Source: Chrysogorgia sp. JL179-B06
Lineage: Eukaryota > Cnidaria > Anthozoa > Scleralcyonacea > Chrysogorgiidae
Direction: 5' to 3'
Assembly: GCA_035772405.1 (NCBI GenBank)
Contig: JAYKKM010000351.1
Coordinates: forward strand, 4,033,501-4,097,500
Length of the DNA stretch: 64,000 nt
The notes beneath the pieces are model-generated. The model searched no databases. It was given only the letters and a program-made list of their open reading frames with translations, and was not told where the DNA came from. Below, in pieces: positions 8,744-17,934 of the stretch. Both the position numbers and the translations under genes were made by a program. Each line of letters starts with the position of its first letter. The stretch's first letter is position 1.

Positions 8744-9703
8744 AAACGGGTAAAGTATCCCTTTGATAAATGTCGGTATAAAAAATGTAAGAGTAAAAGT
8801 TATTTTTTTGAGTTTGATCCTTTGAAATTAAGTATTTTAAACAAAAGTAATTATGATTTAAATGAAAATCACACCCTACTATTACATCCTGTCGATGTTA
8901 CGCGAATAAAAAATTATGGGGGACATATGGGAGAATTTAAATATAATGAGAAAATATTTGCACATGTAATAATGGTTGAAGATGAAGTAAAATATTTATT
9001 TACTATGATAAGAAATTATATACAAACAACATTGAATTATAATTTAATTTCAAAAAATCCTATATATGAAAACGAACTGACTGAATCGAATGTTAATTGG
9101 GATATTTTTTATAAAAGTGAACAAACGTGAATGTAAAAAAAAAATGGAATTAAAAGATTGTATAAAATTTAAAGTGTTTGCGTTTGATGTTATACGAATG
9201 GAAGAAGACGAAGAAAATGAAAAATAATTTTGGATGAGATGTGGGAGATTTTGTTTTCCCCACGAAATTTTTATATGAAAAAAAATGAAAAATGGAAAAT
9301 AAGTGAATGTTGTAAAACTATTCATGAAATATCTATGGTCCATTTAACGAATGCTGGAAATTACAGTAAAAAAAAAAGATTTGTATGATTTCATGAGGGG
9401 GTAGATCCTTCAGATATTCAACAATATATGGAACATTTAGATGAATTTTACGTAAAAAACAATAAAAGAAAAAATATATCAGTTTTGATTTATTTTATTT
9501 TTGAAACCATTCATCCTTTTTCCGATGGAAATGGAAGAATAGGGAAAGCACTTGTTGCATTTCTAGAAAATAAAATAGAATGTAAAATAAAAACAAAAAA
9601 ACAACATAGAAAGTTATGTAAAATTTTAGGAGTTATGCAAAGAAAACAAAATAGTTTATTTGATATAAAATGTTGTAATCAATTATACACGTTATTAGTG
9701 TAA
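8744..9703 (+). pseudogene. Fic-domain protein, interrupted
   Basis: Three frame segments are visible. One runs 8744-9130 in the frame of 8822, a weak one spans 9131-9226, and the last runs from about 9226 to 9703 with an in-frame TGA near 9388. The last segment contains the Fic signature HPFSDGNGRIGK at 9512-9547, preceded by a helical segment and a VHLTNAGNY stretch that fits the region before the Fic core. Fic proteins transfer AMP or other nucleotide phosphates to target hydroxyls; the motif His is the catalytic base and the Asp and Asn bind metal and phosphate. The last motif residue is Lys, not Arg, a conservative change. No inhibitory (S/T)xxxE(G/N) helix is evident. Fic genes occur in bacteria, animals and some large DNA viruses but are not standard Polinton cargo. 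The breaks make this copy inactive as read, unless they are assembly errors. Confidence 0.7.
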
Positions 9704-9732
9704 TAAAATTTTTTTTTTAATTGTGAGGAGGG

Positions 9733-9740
9733 TATAAAAT
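9733..9740 (+). promoter_or_regulatory. TATA box (GGTATAAAATAAG)
   Basis: TATAAAAT lies 58-65 bp upstream of the ATG at 9798, with a CACAGT initiator-like sequence in between. Confidence 0.55.
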
Positions 9741-9797
9741 AAGCACTGTCTCCACAGTATTTCATCATTTACCCCTCGATCGGGAACAGATTCAGAG

Positions 9798-10693
9798 ATG
9801 GTGGAACTTTATGCGAGACAACAACATGACCATTTTTATAAAATGCAATCGTATACAGATTTGTCTGCAAAAATAATTGCACAAAAAAAAATCAACGGTA
9901 ATGCTATTCTCGCAAAAGTATATCCTACAAATAAAAGATGTGACAAGTACACATACAATAGCTCTGTTGAAGTGAAAATGATCATATTCCTTCATTGTTG
10001 AATGTTCTTAATAAGATTAGCATTCAAGAGAAATTGGTGCAGATATTTTTTGAAGTGGTAAGATTTGAAAATTGGAAAAAGCAAACATGATATTTGGTTG
10101 TTCGTACAGATGCGTGGGGTGGTTTGGAAATTTGTTATCAACATCAAGATAACGAATTATCCGATGCAATGGAATTTGACGATGATCCAACACCAACAAC
10201 CAGCAACAACAACGCAACGTCAAGTGAAATCGTATGGTCTGATGACTGGGGTAGTTTTCATATTAAAAAGAAAGATTCCTTGGATGAATATATTATTGCC
10301 CTAAGAAAGTATAATCATGCGACAGGTCATAAATCCCCACCTACCACAGTCAAAAAACGAGTATTGAAGAAAAAGAAACCCCTTATCACACTCAATTTTG
10401 ACGACGACGTAGACGATGACGCCAACGATGTCGAAAAGATCAAGAAAATAAAAGTAGAAAGTGATGATGATGAGGTTTGTCACATTTTAAGTCCAACAGT
10501 AATTTCAGAAATATTTTATTATCGTTTTAGATGTTGTAAAAATATACAAGATACATTATGTTTATACGGTAATACTATAAATAAAGAGTTAGCATGTAAA
10601 AATATAGAAGTAGATTTTATGGGGATATTACGCGATAAAGAACTCGTTGATGAACTTGAAGAATATTATACTTATTTTATTTCTTTATTTTAG
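9798..10693 (+). pseudogene. Unknown Polinton protein upstream of integrase, frameshifted
   Basis: Coding signal switches frame twice. The segments are 9798-10001, a middle segment about 9975-10090, and 10094-10693. The breaks are near the AAAA at 9976 and near 10088. The N-terminal part begins MVELYARQQHDHFYKMQSYT. The C-terminal part has a low-complexity linker (PTPTTSNNNATSS), an acidic patch (NFDDDVDDDANDVEK) and then a folded-looking tail. It stops 2 bp before the integrase start. I do not recognise a family. A 267-bp piece of it (10155-10421) is repeated in inverted orientation at 27548-27807. Confidence 0.55.
10155..10421. repeat. Inverted duplication, copy 1
   Basis: This segment of the 9798 gene matches 27548-27807 in reverse complement at more than about 90% by eye, including the VLKKKKPLITLNFDDDVDD-coding part. 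The element therefore carries an internal inverted duplication about 17 kb apart. Confidence 0.85.
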
Positions 10694-10695
10694 AA

Positions 10696-11606
10696 ATGAA
10701 TAAAAAGGAAAAAACTAAATTTTCTGCTGACTTTATTGAAAAAGCTTCAAGATTATTAAAAGGAGAGACATTAACTGATGAGGATTATTCTAATTATAGA
10801 TTACATAGTAGTAGTAAAAAAAATATAGACGTTTGAAATATTCTGTTACTAAAAATAATGAACAATGGGAAATTGATTTAGCTGAAAATAAAGATTTAGC
10901 CCGATATAATAATCAATATCGTTATTGGTTGGTGTGTATTGATATTTTTTCAAGATTTTGTTGGGTAAAATTAATAAAAAAGATAACGTCTAATAATGTT
11001 AAAAATAAATTTGAAAGTATTCTTATTGAAGAAGGAATAGCTCCTCTTAAAATTCAAAGTGATGAAGGAACAGAATTTCAAGATATACGTACGAAATTAA
11101 GTAAAAAGTATAATTTTGAAGTATTTCACACGTATAATAGAGAAATAAAAGCATCCCATGTGGAACGTGTAATTGGAACTTTAAAAACAATGGTTCGTCG
11201 TGTTTTAACAATGACTGGAGAATTTGAATATATTCAGTATTTACCCTTTATTGTTAATCGTTATAATTCCCCACATAAAGCATTAGCTGGTGCAACACCT
11301 TTTGCAATTTATCGTGAAGAAAAAAAAGGGAAAATACGTAAAGTAAAAAATAAAATAGTACGTGATCATTTAAATTATCCTATTCCCACTCAAGATCTGA
11401 TACAAGAAGGAACTCGTGTTCGTATTGTAAGAGTAAAAAATAATATTTTTGAAAAAAGTAGTCTTCGACGATGGACTAATGAGATATTTTTTATTAAAAA
11501 AGTATTTATCACTGACCCTGTTACATATCAATTAGAAGACGAACAACGTGAAGAAATTAAAGGAATTTTTTATCGTGCTGAATTACAAGTTTTTAAAAAA
11601 AAATGA
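10696..11606 (+). pseudogene. Retroviral-type (rve) integrase, one frameshift
   Basis: The enzyme inserts the element into host DNA by strand transfer. The first segment starts at 10696 and ends at 10836; the second is open from about 10818 to 11606, and the break falls in the A8 run at 10815-10822. Numbered from 10833, the catalytic core shows D15 (WEIDL), D77 (QSDEGTEF) and E111 (SHVERV), a D-D-33-E arrangement close to DD35E. The C-terminal part carries the SH3-like block typical of Polinton and Ginger-type integrases (GTRVRIVR, WTNEIFFI, FYRAELQ). An N-terminal zinc-binding HHCC motif is not obvious. The stop overlaps the next gene's start as ATGA. With the break, no full-length product would be made. 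Confidence 0.9.
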
Positions 11607-12560
11607 ATTTACACATTGCTAGTAATTCAATATCAAGAGGACTTCAAAAGAATTTGATTAATGATTTTGAAATGAAAATTGCACAACCTATTGATGCTTT
11701 GAACAATGAATGTTTTTTAGAAGTTTTACAAGTTTGTTATCCACAAACAACTAAAAATATTGTGGGTGATGAATGTTTTTTTTCATTTATCATAACCTAT
11801 AAGGATTTTATACCTGAAGTAATTAATAATACGGTATACGCAAACAGTGAGTTCGTTTTTACATCGGATAAATTTATTATACCCGACGGAATTTATGATT
11901 TATCTTCATTAATTATATTTTTAAATAATATCTTAGAAGGATTTGAAATTTTTTTTACAATCGGATCATGGGAAAGTAATTATTAATGTTAATGTTGAGA
12001 TTGAGTATTGGGTATATGAAAATGCGAGTAAAGCAGCTGATGGGTTGCAGGTAAATGAATTTCGATTATCTAACAAGACTACGTTAGAAAAAAGGGTATT
12101 CAATATGCTTCTTTTAATCAAAAGATTAATATATTATTTTCAAAAAAATTAGCTTTTATGCTAGGTTTAAAAAATGAAAAAGATCTTGAAATCGTCCCCC
12201 TCTTGTTTGAAATAAAAAAAGATAACCCTACACCTCAAACCCTTTTTTCTAAACATTTTGATTACTTACCCGATGTATCCGACGGATTAAATAAAATGTT
12301 TATATATTGTGATGAAATAGAACTAGGGTTAGTTGGTGATAGTTGTGCTGAATTGTTAACAACAGTTCCCATTCAATGGAATCAACAAGGTGGTGGGGGG
12401 GAATGGACAATTCGTTTGTTATAGTCCCCCAAAATCATTGAGAAAATTTAAAAAAGAAATTATAAGAGAAATTCATATTAAAGTTAAAGATACTACAGGA
12501 AAATTAGTTTCTTTTGATTCAGGAACGCTTAGTATTGATTGTTTAATACATTCAACATAA
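11603..12560 (+). pseudogene. Penton-like minor capsid protein, frameshifted
   Basis: Coding continues through three or four segments: 11603-11986, about 11943-12152, about 12158-12424 and about 12424-12560. The C-terminal half has the pattern I associate with the Polinton minor capsid protein: MFIYCDEIELGLVGD, then TVPIQW, then an IREIHIKVKDTTGKLVSFDS strand block. The family forms single-jelly-roll pentons at capsid vertices. It sits between integrase and major capsid protein, as in many Polintons. Its start overlaps the integrase stop (ATGA) and its stop overlaps the following ATG (TAATG). The breaks lie in T-runs or A-runs. Confidence 0.7.
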
Positions 12561-13040
12561 TGCTTTTGATTGTTCTTGAAGAAAAAAATGGGGAAATGAT
12601 AATTAAAAAATATAAATTATTTTATCCTTTTTCTCTTTACATTTTAGTAAATAGTGGGAAAAATTTTTTATGGAATTTAAATTCGATTGAATATAAAAAT
12701 ATAAAAAATTCATTTCGAATTACGTGTGCAAAAAAAATGGATTTCAGTTCTATAAAACAATCAAAAAAAATAAATAATGGAGCCATTTCAGTTTCGTCAT
12801 CTACTATTATTCCTAATGCAACACAACGTTTTATATATACTATAAAATAATTCTTTTATATTGACGAAAAAAATCCTTATACGTCATTAAATGATGAAAA
12901 AAAAAATTCCCCTATTTTTTATTTATCAGTGATCAAGAGGCTAAACAATCACTACAGTTCTTTATTAACTATGAGAATAACGTACCGTTAAAAGGTGAAG
13001 AAATTAAGATATATATAAATTTATTTGAAGAAAAAAATGA
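12560..13040 (+). pseudogene. Unknown Polinton protein, frameshifted
   Basis: The frame begins at an ATG overlapping the preceding stop (TAATG) and is open to 12850. Coding character continues in other frames to a stop at 13038-13040, which overlaps the next ATG. Segments such as FSLYILVNSGKNFLW and KGEEIKIYINLFEE look like beta strands of a virion protein. I do not recognise it. The position inside the structural cluster suggests a capsid-associated role. Confidence 0.45.
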
Positions 13041-13297
13041 CTGAAAAAAAAAATGAACTATCCGTAGAAGATTATACTGAATTGTTAAATGGTAGAAATC
13101 GTGGAAAAAATTATTCATCATCATATTTTGTTGTGAAAAGAAAAAATAAAGAAAATCCAAGTAAGAAAGAAATTTTATTAAATGAGGGTGTGGGATTACC
13201 CCCAAATTTAAATTTAGATACTTATTATACAAGCGATAATAAAAAAAAGAGAAAAAAAATAGATCCAAATGTAATACGTTTTTTACAAAATAGATAA
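13037..13297 (+). CDS. Small basic protein, 86 aa, unknown
   Basis: I start the gene at the ATG at 13037, which overlaps the upstream stop (ATGA), although an in-frame ATG exists at 13025. The product is Lys-rich, with GKNYSSSYFVVKRKNKEN in the middle, a GVGLPPNLNLDTYY segment and a basic tail (KKKRKKIDPNVIRFLQ). It is intact. It may be a core or scaffold protein; this is inference from position and charge. Confidence 0.55.
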   Translation: MTEKKNELSVEDYTELLNGRNRGKNYSSSYFVVKRKNKENPSKKEILLNEGVGLPPNLNLDTYYTSDNKKKRKKIDPNVIRFLQNR

Positions 13298-13310
13298 ACT
13301 GTAAAAATAG

Positions 13311-13318
13311 TATAAATA
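13311..13318 (+). promoter_or_regulatory. TATA box (TAGTATAAATAAA)
   Basis: This is another copy of the AGTATAAATA motif, lying upstream of the small core-like gene at 13412 and the major capsid gene at 13593. It is the only such box I see in the structural cluster. Confidence 0.5.
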
Positions 13319-13411
13319 AAAAAAATGTTATATAATAAAATCATTTTTTAATGTTGTGGATATTATTATTATTTTTATTGTTGTGGATATTGTTGTTTTT
13401 TTAAAAAAAAA

Positions 13412-13583
13412 ATGACACGTAAAAAATATATAAAAAAAAGAAAAAACAAAAGAGGAATAAGGTAGAAAAAAAATAACGTAGAAAAAAATACAAAAAGGAG
13501 GTTTTGGAGGAGCGTTGGCACTGGGTATGTTTCTTCCTCAAGTGTTGGGAACACTTTCAAATATTCTTAAAATTAACGTTTAA
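13412..13583 (+). pseudogene. pX/pVI-like basic and hydrophobic small protein, frameshifted
   Basis: The N-terminal segment (MTRKKYIKKRKNKRG) is strongly basic and, after a frame switch in an A-run near 13460-13485, is followed by a Gly-rich hydrophobic C-terminus (GGFGGALALGMFLPQVLGTL) ending at TAA 13581-13583. Basic head plus amphipathic Gly/Ala/Leu tail is the layout of small adenovirus and Polinton core or membrane-active proteins. It ends 9 bp before the major capsid start. The assignment rests on composition and position. Confidence 0.5.
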
Positions 13584-13592
13584 AAAACAAAA

Positions 13593-14921
13593 ATGAGTAA
13601 AAAAATTGAAGATGTTGAAGAAAATGACATATTATTTAGTGAGCCTTTACAATTTTTTACTTCATCACCCTATAATGATACGTTTACTGAATGTTGTGAA
13701 ACGGAAATTATCGCAACGCCTGTAGATAATCAATCGTCAGTATACACGTTTACAAGGCATGGGAATGCCGTTGGATTAATGAAAACAAGTGATGCTAAAA
13801 TAATGGCTACAGTATCAATTAGAAATGCTGCTGGAGTTATAGCACCTGCAGCATCAGGGTTTGCGATGATTACATTACCCCTTCGTACAATGTGGAAAAC
13901 AAAAGAATTAAAAATAAATGAAAATTTAATTACGCCATCAGATAATTTTGCACATTTAGCATCATGGATACAAATTATAATGCGTCAAACACCGTCGGGA
14001 TATAAAGATTCTAAAGAGCTTAATTTAGCATATTTAGATACAGCCGGACATATGAGCGATATCGTGGGTTGCACTGATAATGCTAATGTCGTAAATGCAG
14101 GGGGGAGACAAAAAGTACTTGCATTTCAAAATCAATCACAGCATTTGATAGATGATATTGATTGTTCATTATTTAGTGAAGGTGGTGCTGAAATATATAT
14201 TCCTACAGCGTATAAAGTTGAATTACGTTTAACGCGTGCATTGAATACAATTGTAATGATGGGTGCCAATCATGCTAATATGCCCGTTGCTGATACTATA
14301 ATTACCCTAGACGATTTTAAAATAAAAATTCCTGTATTTAAACCAAAAAAACAATTATCAAATGCAATTAATACAGAAATGATGACCCATAATAAAGAAA
14401 CATTATATTATACAACCAATTATCGTTGTATTACTGAATCATTAGCTGGAGGGCGAAATTCACATCAACTAATCGATGTGTTTAATGGTAGCGTTCCTAC
14501 ACGTTTATATATTGTATTTTCTCCATTAGCAAATTGGAACGGGGCATATAATCAAAATATTTTTGAATTTAACTGGCCTAATTATGATAATGTTGTAGTT
14601 TTTGTAAATAACGCTGTTGCTGGGAGAATAGAAAATCATGCTGAAGCTTACTCAAAATTACGCTCGGTATTAAATCGTCACTATTCAGAAATGCCCATGA
14701 CTTATGACTTTATAAACGGATATTGTATATTAGCATTTGATTTAACAGATAATAGAGACTCTCATCTTTCAGTATTACGTATAAGACCGTCGGGAAATGT
14801 TAATGTTGATTTTCATTTTTCTCAAAATACAATTGCAGGTGCGTTAATTTTTATTGGTGAATTTCGAAAAGAAATTAAAGTAGGATTAAATACCCCTGCA
14901 AGATTATTACACAGCATTTAA
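13593..14921 (+). CDS. Major capsid protein (double jelly roll), 442 aa
   Basis: The largest undamaged frame of the element occupies the slot where Polintons carry their hexon-like major capsid protein, between penton and protease genes. It is rich in beta-prone segments separated by Gly/Asn/Pro loops, for example YTFTRHGNAVGLMKTSDAK, AEIYIPTAYKVELRLTRALN and FHFSQNTIAGALIFIGEFRK. The length matches the shorter, adintovirus-type capsid proteins (roughly 400-450 aa) and is less than the 600-aa type. Trimers of such proteins tile icosahedral capsids. Identification is by position, length and pattern; a structure prediction would confirm two stacked jelly rolls. The intact frame contrasts with its broken neighbours. 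Confidence 0.8.
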   Translation: MSKKIEDVEENDILFSEPLQFFTSSPYNDTFTECCETEIIATPVDNQSSVYTFTRHGNAVGLMKTSDAKIMATVSIRNAAGVIAPAASGFAMITLPLRTMWKTKELKINENLITPSDNFAHLASWIQIIMRQTPSGYKDSKELNLAYLDTAGHMSDIVGCTDNANVVNAGGRQKVLAFQNQSQHLIDDIDCSLFSEGGAEIYIPTAYKVELRLTRALNTIVMMGANHANMPVADTIITLDDFKIKIPVFKPKKQLSNAINTEMMTHNKETLYYTTNYRCITESLAGGRNSHQLIDVFNGSVPTRLYIVFSPLANWNGAYNQNIFEFNWPNYDNVVVFVNNAVAGRIENHAEAYSKLRSVLNRHYSEMPMTYDFINGYCILAFDLTDNRDSHLSVLRIRPSGNVNVDFHFSQNTIAGALIFIGEFRKEIKVGLNTPARLLHSI

Positions 14922-14958
14922 TTATCAACATTTGTAACAAGGGGATGTACAAAAAAAT

Positions 14959-15090
14959 ATGAAGAAAACAAAACCCATTACAACAAAGAATAGAATAAAA
15001 AAACCAAAAATAAAAAAAACAGTTATTAACAAAATACCACTAAATCGTGAACATATTCTTGTATTTCCACCGTTTTCAGCTTACGCATAA
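14959..15090 (+). CDS. Small basic protein, 43 aa
   Basis: The frame starts MKKTKPITTKNRIKKPK, continues Lys-rich and ends with a hydrophobic LVFPPFSAYA tail. It lies 37 bp after the capsid stop and 5 bp before the next ATG, on the same strand. It is probably a minor virion or DNA-binding protein; nothing beyond charge and context supports that. Confidence 0.5.
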   Translation: MKKTKPITTKNRIKKPKIKKTVINKIPLNREHILVFPPFSAYA

Positions 15091-15095
15091 AAAAA

Positions 15096-15641
15096 ATGAA
15101 TGAAGAAAAAAATGATGAATTAAAAAAAGAGGAAAAAAAAGACGAAAAAAATGATAATTCAAGAGAAGATGATGATGATGAAGATGATAGTGAAAATGAT
15201 AGTGATGTTGTTAGCGATGATGTTAGTGATGAAGTGGATAGTGAAAGTTCAATTACTTCTTCTTCATCAAGTTGCAAAGATGATTTAAAATTTTTAGAAA
15301 CATTAGTTAAATTAAATAAAATAAAGAAAAAAGCCTTTGAAAAAATTTTTTTACCATCGTTAAAAAAATATCTTAAAGCAGATATTGATAAAAAAAATAC
15401 TTTGTTAGATTCTCAATTAATTAATAAATTACAATACATTGCTAAAAATATTTTAAATAAAAAAATTTCTATCCAACTTTCCAGTGATAATAAATATATT
15501 TTGAATAAGTTTTCTAAGAACAAAATAAAAGAAAATGACTTAAAAATATTATTATCTGAGGATTTTCGTATCATCAACATATATCAAAAAGCATACAAAT
15601 TACTTAACCAACAAATAAAAAACAATGACCGAAGTAAATAA
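15096..15641 (+). CDS. Acidic-headed protein, 181 aa
   Basis: An intact frame has a Lys/Glu/Asp-rich N-terminus, an acidic and Ser-rich region (DDDDEDDSENDSDVVSDDV, then SSITSSSSS) and a helical Lys/Leu-rich C-terminal half (KFLETLVKLNKIKKKAF onward). Low-complexity acidic heads on helical proteins suggest a scaffold or core chaperone, but I do not recognise the family. Its last 17 bases overlap the following gene. Confidence 0.6.
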   Translation: MNEEKNDELKKEEKKDEKNDNSREDDDDEDDSENDSDVVSDDVSDEVDSESSITSSSSSCKDDLKFLETLVKLNKIKKKAFEKIFLPSLKKYLKADIDKKNTLLDSQLINKLQYIAKNILNKKISIQLSSDNKYILNKFSKNKIKENDLKILLSEDFRIINIYQKAYKLLNQQIKNNDRSK

Positions 15642-16299
15642 AATGCAATTAATTAATCCGAGTAAATTAAATGAAATTTTAGATTTAATCAAAAATGATC
15701 ATGAAAACGAAAAATTATTGCAGGGAATTAACAACAAAATAATTTCGAACTTATTGAAAGTAAAAATAAAATGAAAGAAGAAATGCAAAAAGTTAATAAT
15801 GATCAACGTGTCGCAGAGAGTATGGTTAGTTTTTTTAAAAGACAACAAAATATGAAAAGAAAAAAAAATTACTAGATAATGAGGTTAACAATGATGAAGC
15901 ACCCGAGGTAAGGAAAACACCGACTGTGACAAGTGGGCAACAAATAAAAGAATTTCTTGAAAAGAAAAAAATTAAAATTAAAGATACAGATATAATAATG
16001 GTGTTGGAATAAACCATCATGATTTATTATACGATTTAACGCATAATGTCAGCAAACAAAACATGTTCAATCTTACACAACATAAGCAGACGGTTGCTTT
16101 AAAAGAATTGAAAAAATTACATATGCCCGCCTATTATATACGTAATATAAAATTACGACAACGTTATATAAATTTGGGAAAAACAACTTCGGGTCTTTCG
16201 AGTAACGAAGAACCATCTACATCACTCACCACCCACATTCCTACACCTTCAACACCACCCTATTCAACACGAAGAAAATGGCGACGAAAAAATCAATGA
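15625..16299 (+). pseudogene. Unknown Polinton structural-cluster protein, frameshifted
   Basis: Coding begins at the ATG at 15625 (MTEVNKMQLINPSKLNEIL) and switches frame near 15730-15740. It stays coding to about 16012 with an internal slip near 15855, then continues in a third frame through a HHDLLYDLTHNVSKQN segment to the stop at 16299. The C-terminus is Ser/Thr/Pro-rich and basic (PYSTRRKWRRKNQ). The LLYDLTHN block is reminiscent of a conserved Polinton protein encoded just before the protease; I give that low weight. It overlaps the protease start by 22 bp. Confidence 0.45.
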
Positions 16300-16775
16300 A
16301 TTTACATTTTTTTTTAACCCAATTTTTATTTACGAACGAGATTAATAAAATTTCAAAAATAAATAAGTTTTTAAATAAATATTATTTGGGTACATTTCCT
16401 GCAAATATTTTTCCTAAAAAAATTTTTTATCCCTCGTGTTGGATTTGGAATACGGATGAAGCAGATCAAAACGGTCAACATTGGGTTGCTATATGGGTGG
16501 GTAAAGAAAAAAATATGTATTTTTTTGATAGTTTTGCTAAAGATGTATCGTTTTATAAACGTGAATATTGGTATGATTATAGTGTAAAAAAAGGACTAAA
16601 ATTTCAATATATTCAAGGTAAACAATTACAATACAAAAATACTACAGTGTGTGGAAATTGGAGTTTATTATATTTATACAATCAATGTCGTAATGAAATC
16701 GAAAATAATAAACAAAAAATATTTAAAACTGAACGTATTAAAATAAAAAATGTTATTCAATTAAAAAAAAAATAG
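16278..16775 (+). CDS. Adenain-like maturation cysteine protease, 165 aa
   Basis: This is a C5/Ulp1-type protease that in adenoviruses and Polintons processes capsid precursors. The catalytic residues are readable: His68 in GQHWVAIW, Asp84 in YFFDSFA, Gln118 forming the oxyanion hole, and the nucleophile Cys125 in TVCGNW. The Gln-Cys spacing of seven matches adenain (Gln115/Cys122). Asp replaces the Glu of human adenovirus protease, a common variant in the family. The frame is intact. It is the last gene of the rightward cluster; an AATAAA follows at 16811. Confidence 0.9.
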   Translation: MATKKSMNLHFFLTQFLFTNEINKISKINKFLNKYYLGTFPANIFPKKIFYPSCWIWNTDEADQNGQHWVAIWVGKEKNMYFFDSFAKDVSFYKREYWYDYSVKKGLKFQYIQGKQLQYKNTTVCGNWSLLYLYNQCRNEIENNKQKIFKTERIKIKNVIQLKKK

Positions 16776-16810
16776 AAACAATTTTGGGTAGTGTACTCGT
16801 TAGAATATAT

Positions 16811-16816
16811 AATAAA
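16811..16816 (+). terminator. Polyadenylation signal of the rightward cluster
   Basis: AATAAA lies 36 bp after the protease stop. It sits where rightward and leftward transcription converge. Confidence 0.5.
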
Positions 16817-16901
16817 AAATATAAAAAAATTGTAAGAGTAATAACAATCAGTCATGTTGTAGTTTTAATAATGCCAATTTTTAATTAAACAAAAAAATAA
16901 C

Positions 16902-17199
16902 TTATTTACAGGGTTTTATAATTTTTACGTGTTTTTTATTTTTCATAAGGGTTTTAATTCTTTCTTTTTGTTTTGCATGAAGTAACAATCGTCCAAACAA
17001 GTCGTCCTTTTTACGTGTTTTTTACCACGTCAATTTTCCAAAAGCGGGTTTATCTGAAAAGAAAAAAAACCCTTTTTGTTTTATTTTTCTTTTCCTTTTT
17101 CGAATACCCAATCCCAATTGACTTCCAACTATTTGTCCCAAAGGTCCCAAAAAATTTAGAACACTACCCCCTTTTTTTTTTTTTCTAAGGATAATTCTG
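16902..17199 (-). pseudogene. Basic, Gly-hydrophobic small protein after the ATPase, broken
   Basis: Read leftward from the ATPase end, several frames in turn show coding character. An acidic segment (EEDIEAELSLEKKKK) comes first, then a hydrophobic Gly-rich one (SVLNFLGPLGQIVGSQLGLG) with a basic flank (RKRKRKIK), and a basic tail (LFGRLLLHAKQKERIK) ending at TAA 16902-16904. The breaks lie in long T-runs (17070-17185). It resembles small amphipathic virion proteins in composition. It could also be an extension of the ATPase. Confidence 0.4.
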
Positions 17200-17202
17200 C
17201 TT

Positions 17203-17934
17203 CTATATCTTCTTCTTACTATATATACTATATATACTTTTAAAAAAAACGATTTTCAACAACTCTTTCAAATCATAGATTATCGTTGATTCATGTGGAA
17301 ATACATTGGTTCTAATTCTACAATTTTCATACCCTTTTCTACAATTATCAAACACCAAATAACCATAGGGTTTATCATTAATTTCACTTAATACTTTATT
17401 AAATCTATTTCTATTAATTTTTTTATTATCACATATCGTATACATATTATTATAATCACTTAAATTTTTAAACATAACATAATATTGACTATTGACACGT
17501 AAATTTCGCAATTACATTACCATATTTTAAATTTTGACATGTAAAAATAACACTAATATTACGATGATGGACATCTTGAGTTGCAATATTATCTATTCTT
17601 TCAAGATTTTCTTTTGATGATGTTGCAACTAACATGAGATCATCTAATATTATTAAAGTATTTTCACGGGTATTCGTTTGTATATCGGTAATGCGGGGAA
17701 TACCCTTTTCACAATCGATAAATTCAACACTAATATCTGTTTTTTCCGCAAGAACCTTTTCCATTTCAGCGTACAGAATATTGAAAATAAATAAACAATT
17801 TTAACAATTGTAGGTGTAATCATAGTGTTAATATTTTTCAATAATTGTAATATCCAATATGTTTTCCCACTTTGACTGGGACCACATAACGTTAACATAA
17901 AAGGGTGTTGAAATGGTAATGAAACATTGTTCAT
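17203..17934 (-). pseudogene. FtsK/HerA-type genome-packaging ATPase, two frameshifts
   Basis: The ATPase drives DNA into the capsid. The three consecutive segments are 17934-17735 (frame open to 17653), 17764-17489 and 17511-17203. The first carries Walker A GPSQSGKT, the second Walker B TLIILDDLM followed by a TQDVHHRN and SVIFTCQN sensor-like block, and the third a YYVMFKNLSDYNN block and a DKPYGYLVFDN C-terminus, the canonical order in Polinton ATPases. Its ATG follows the PolB stop by one base, so PolB and ATPase are likely co-transcribed. Length and order fit a complete gene apart from the breaks. Confidence 0.85.

Noticed and set aside
15026..15277. Ser/Leu-rich minus-strand frame
   Set aside because: It is the shadow of the acidic, Ser-rich head of the rightward 15096 gene.
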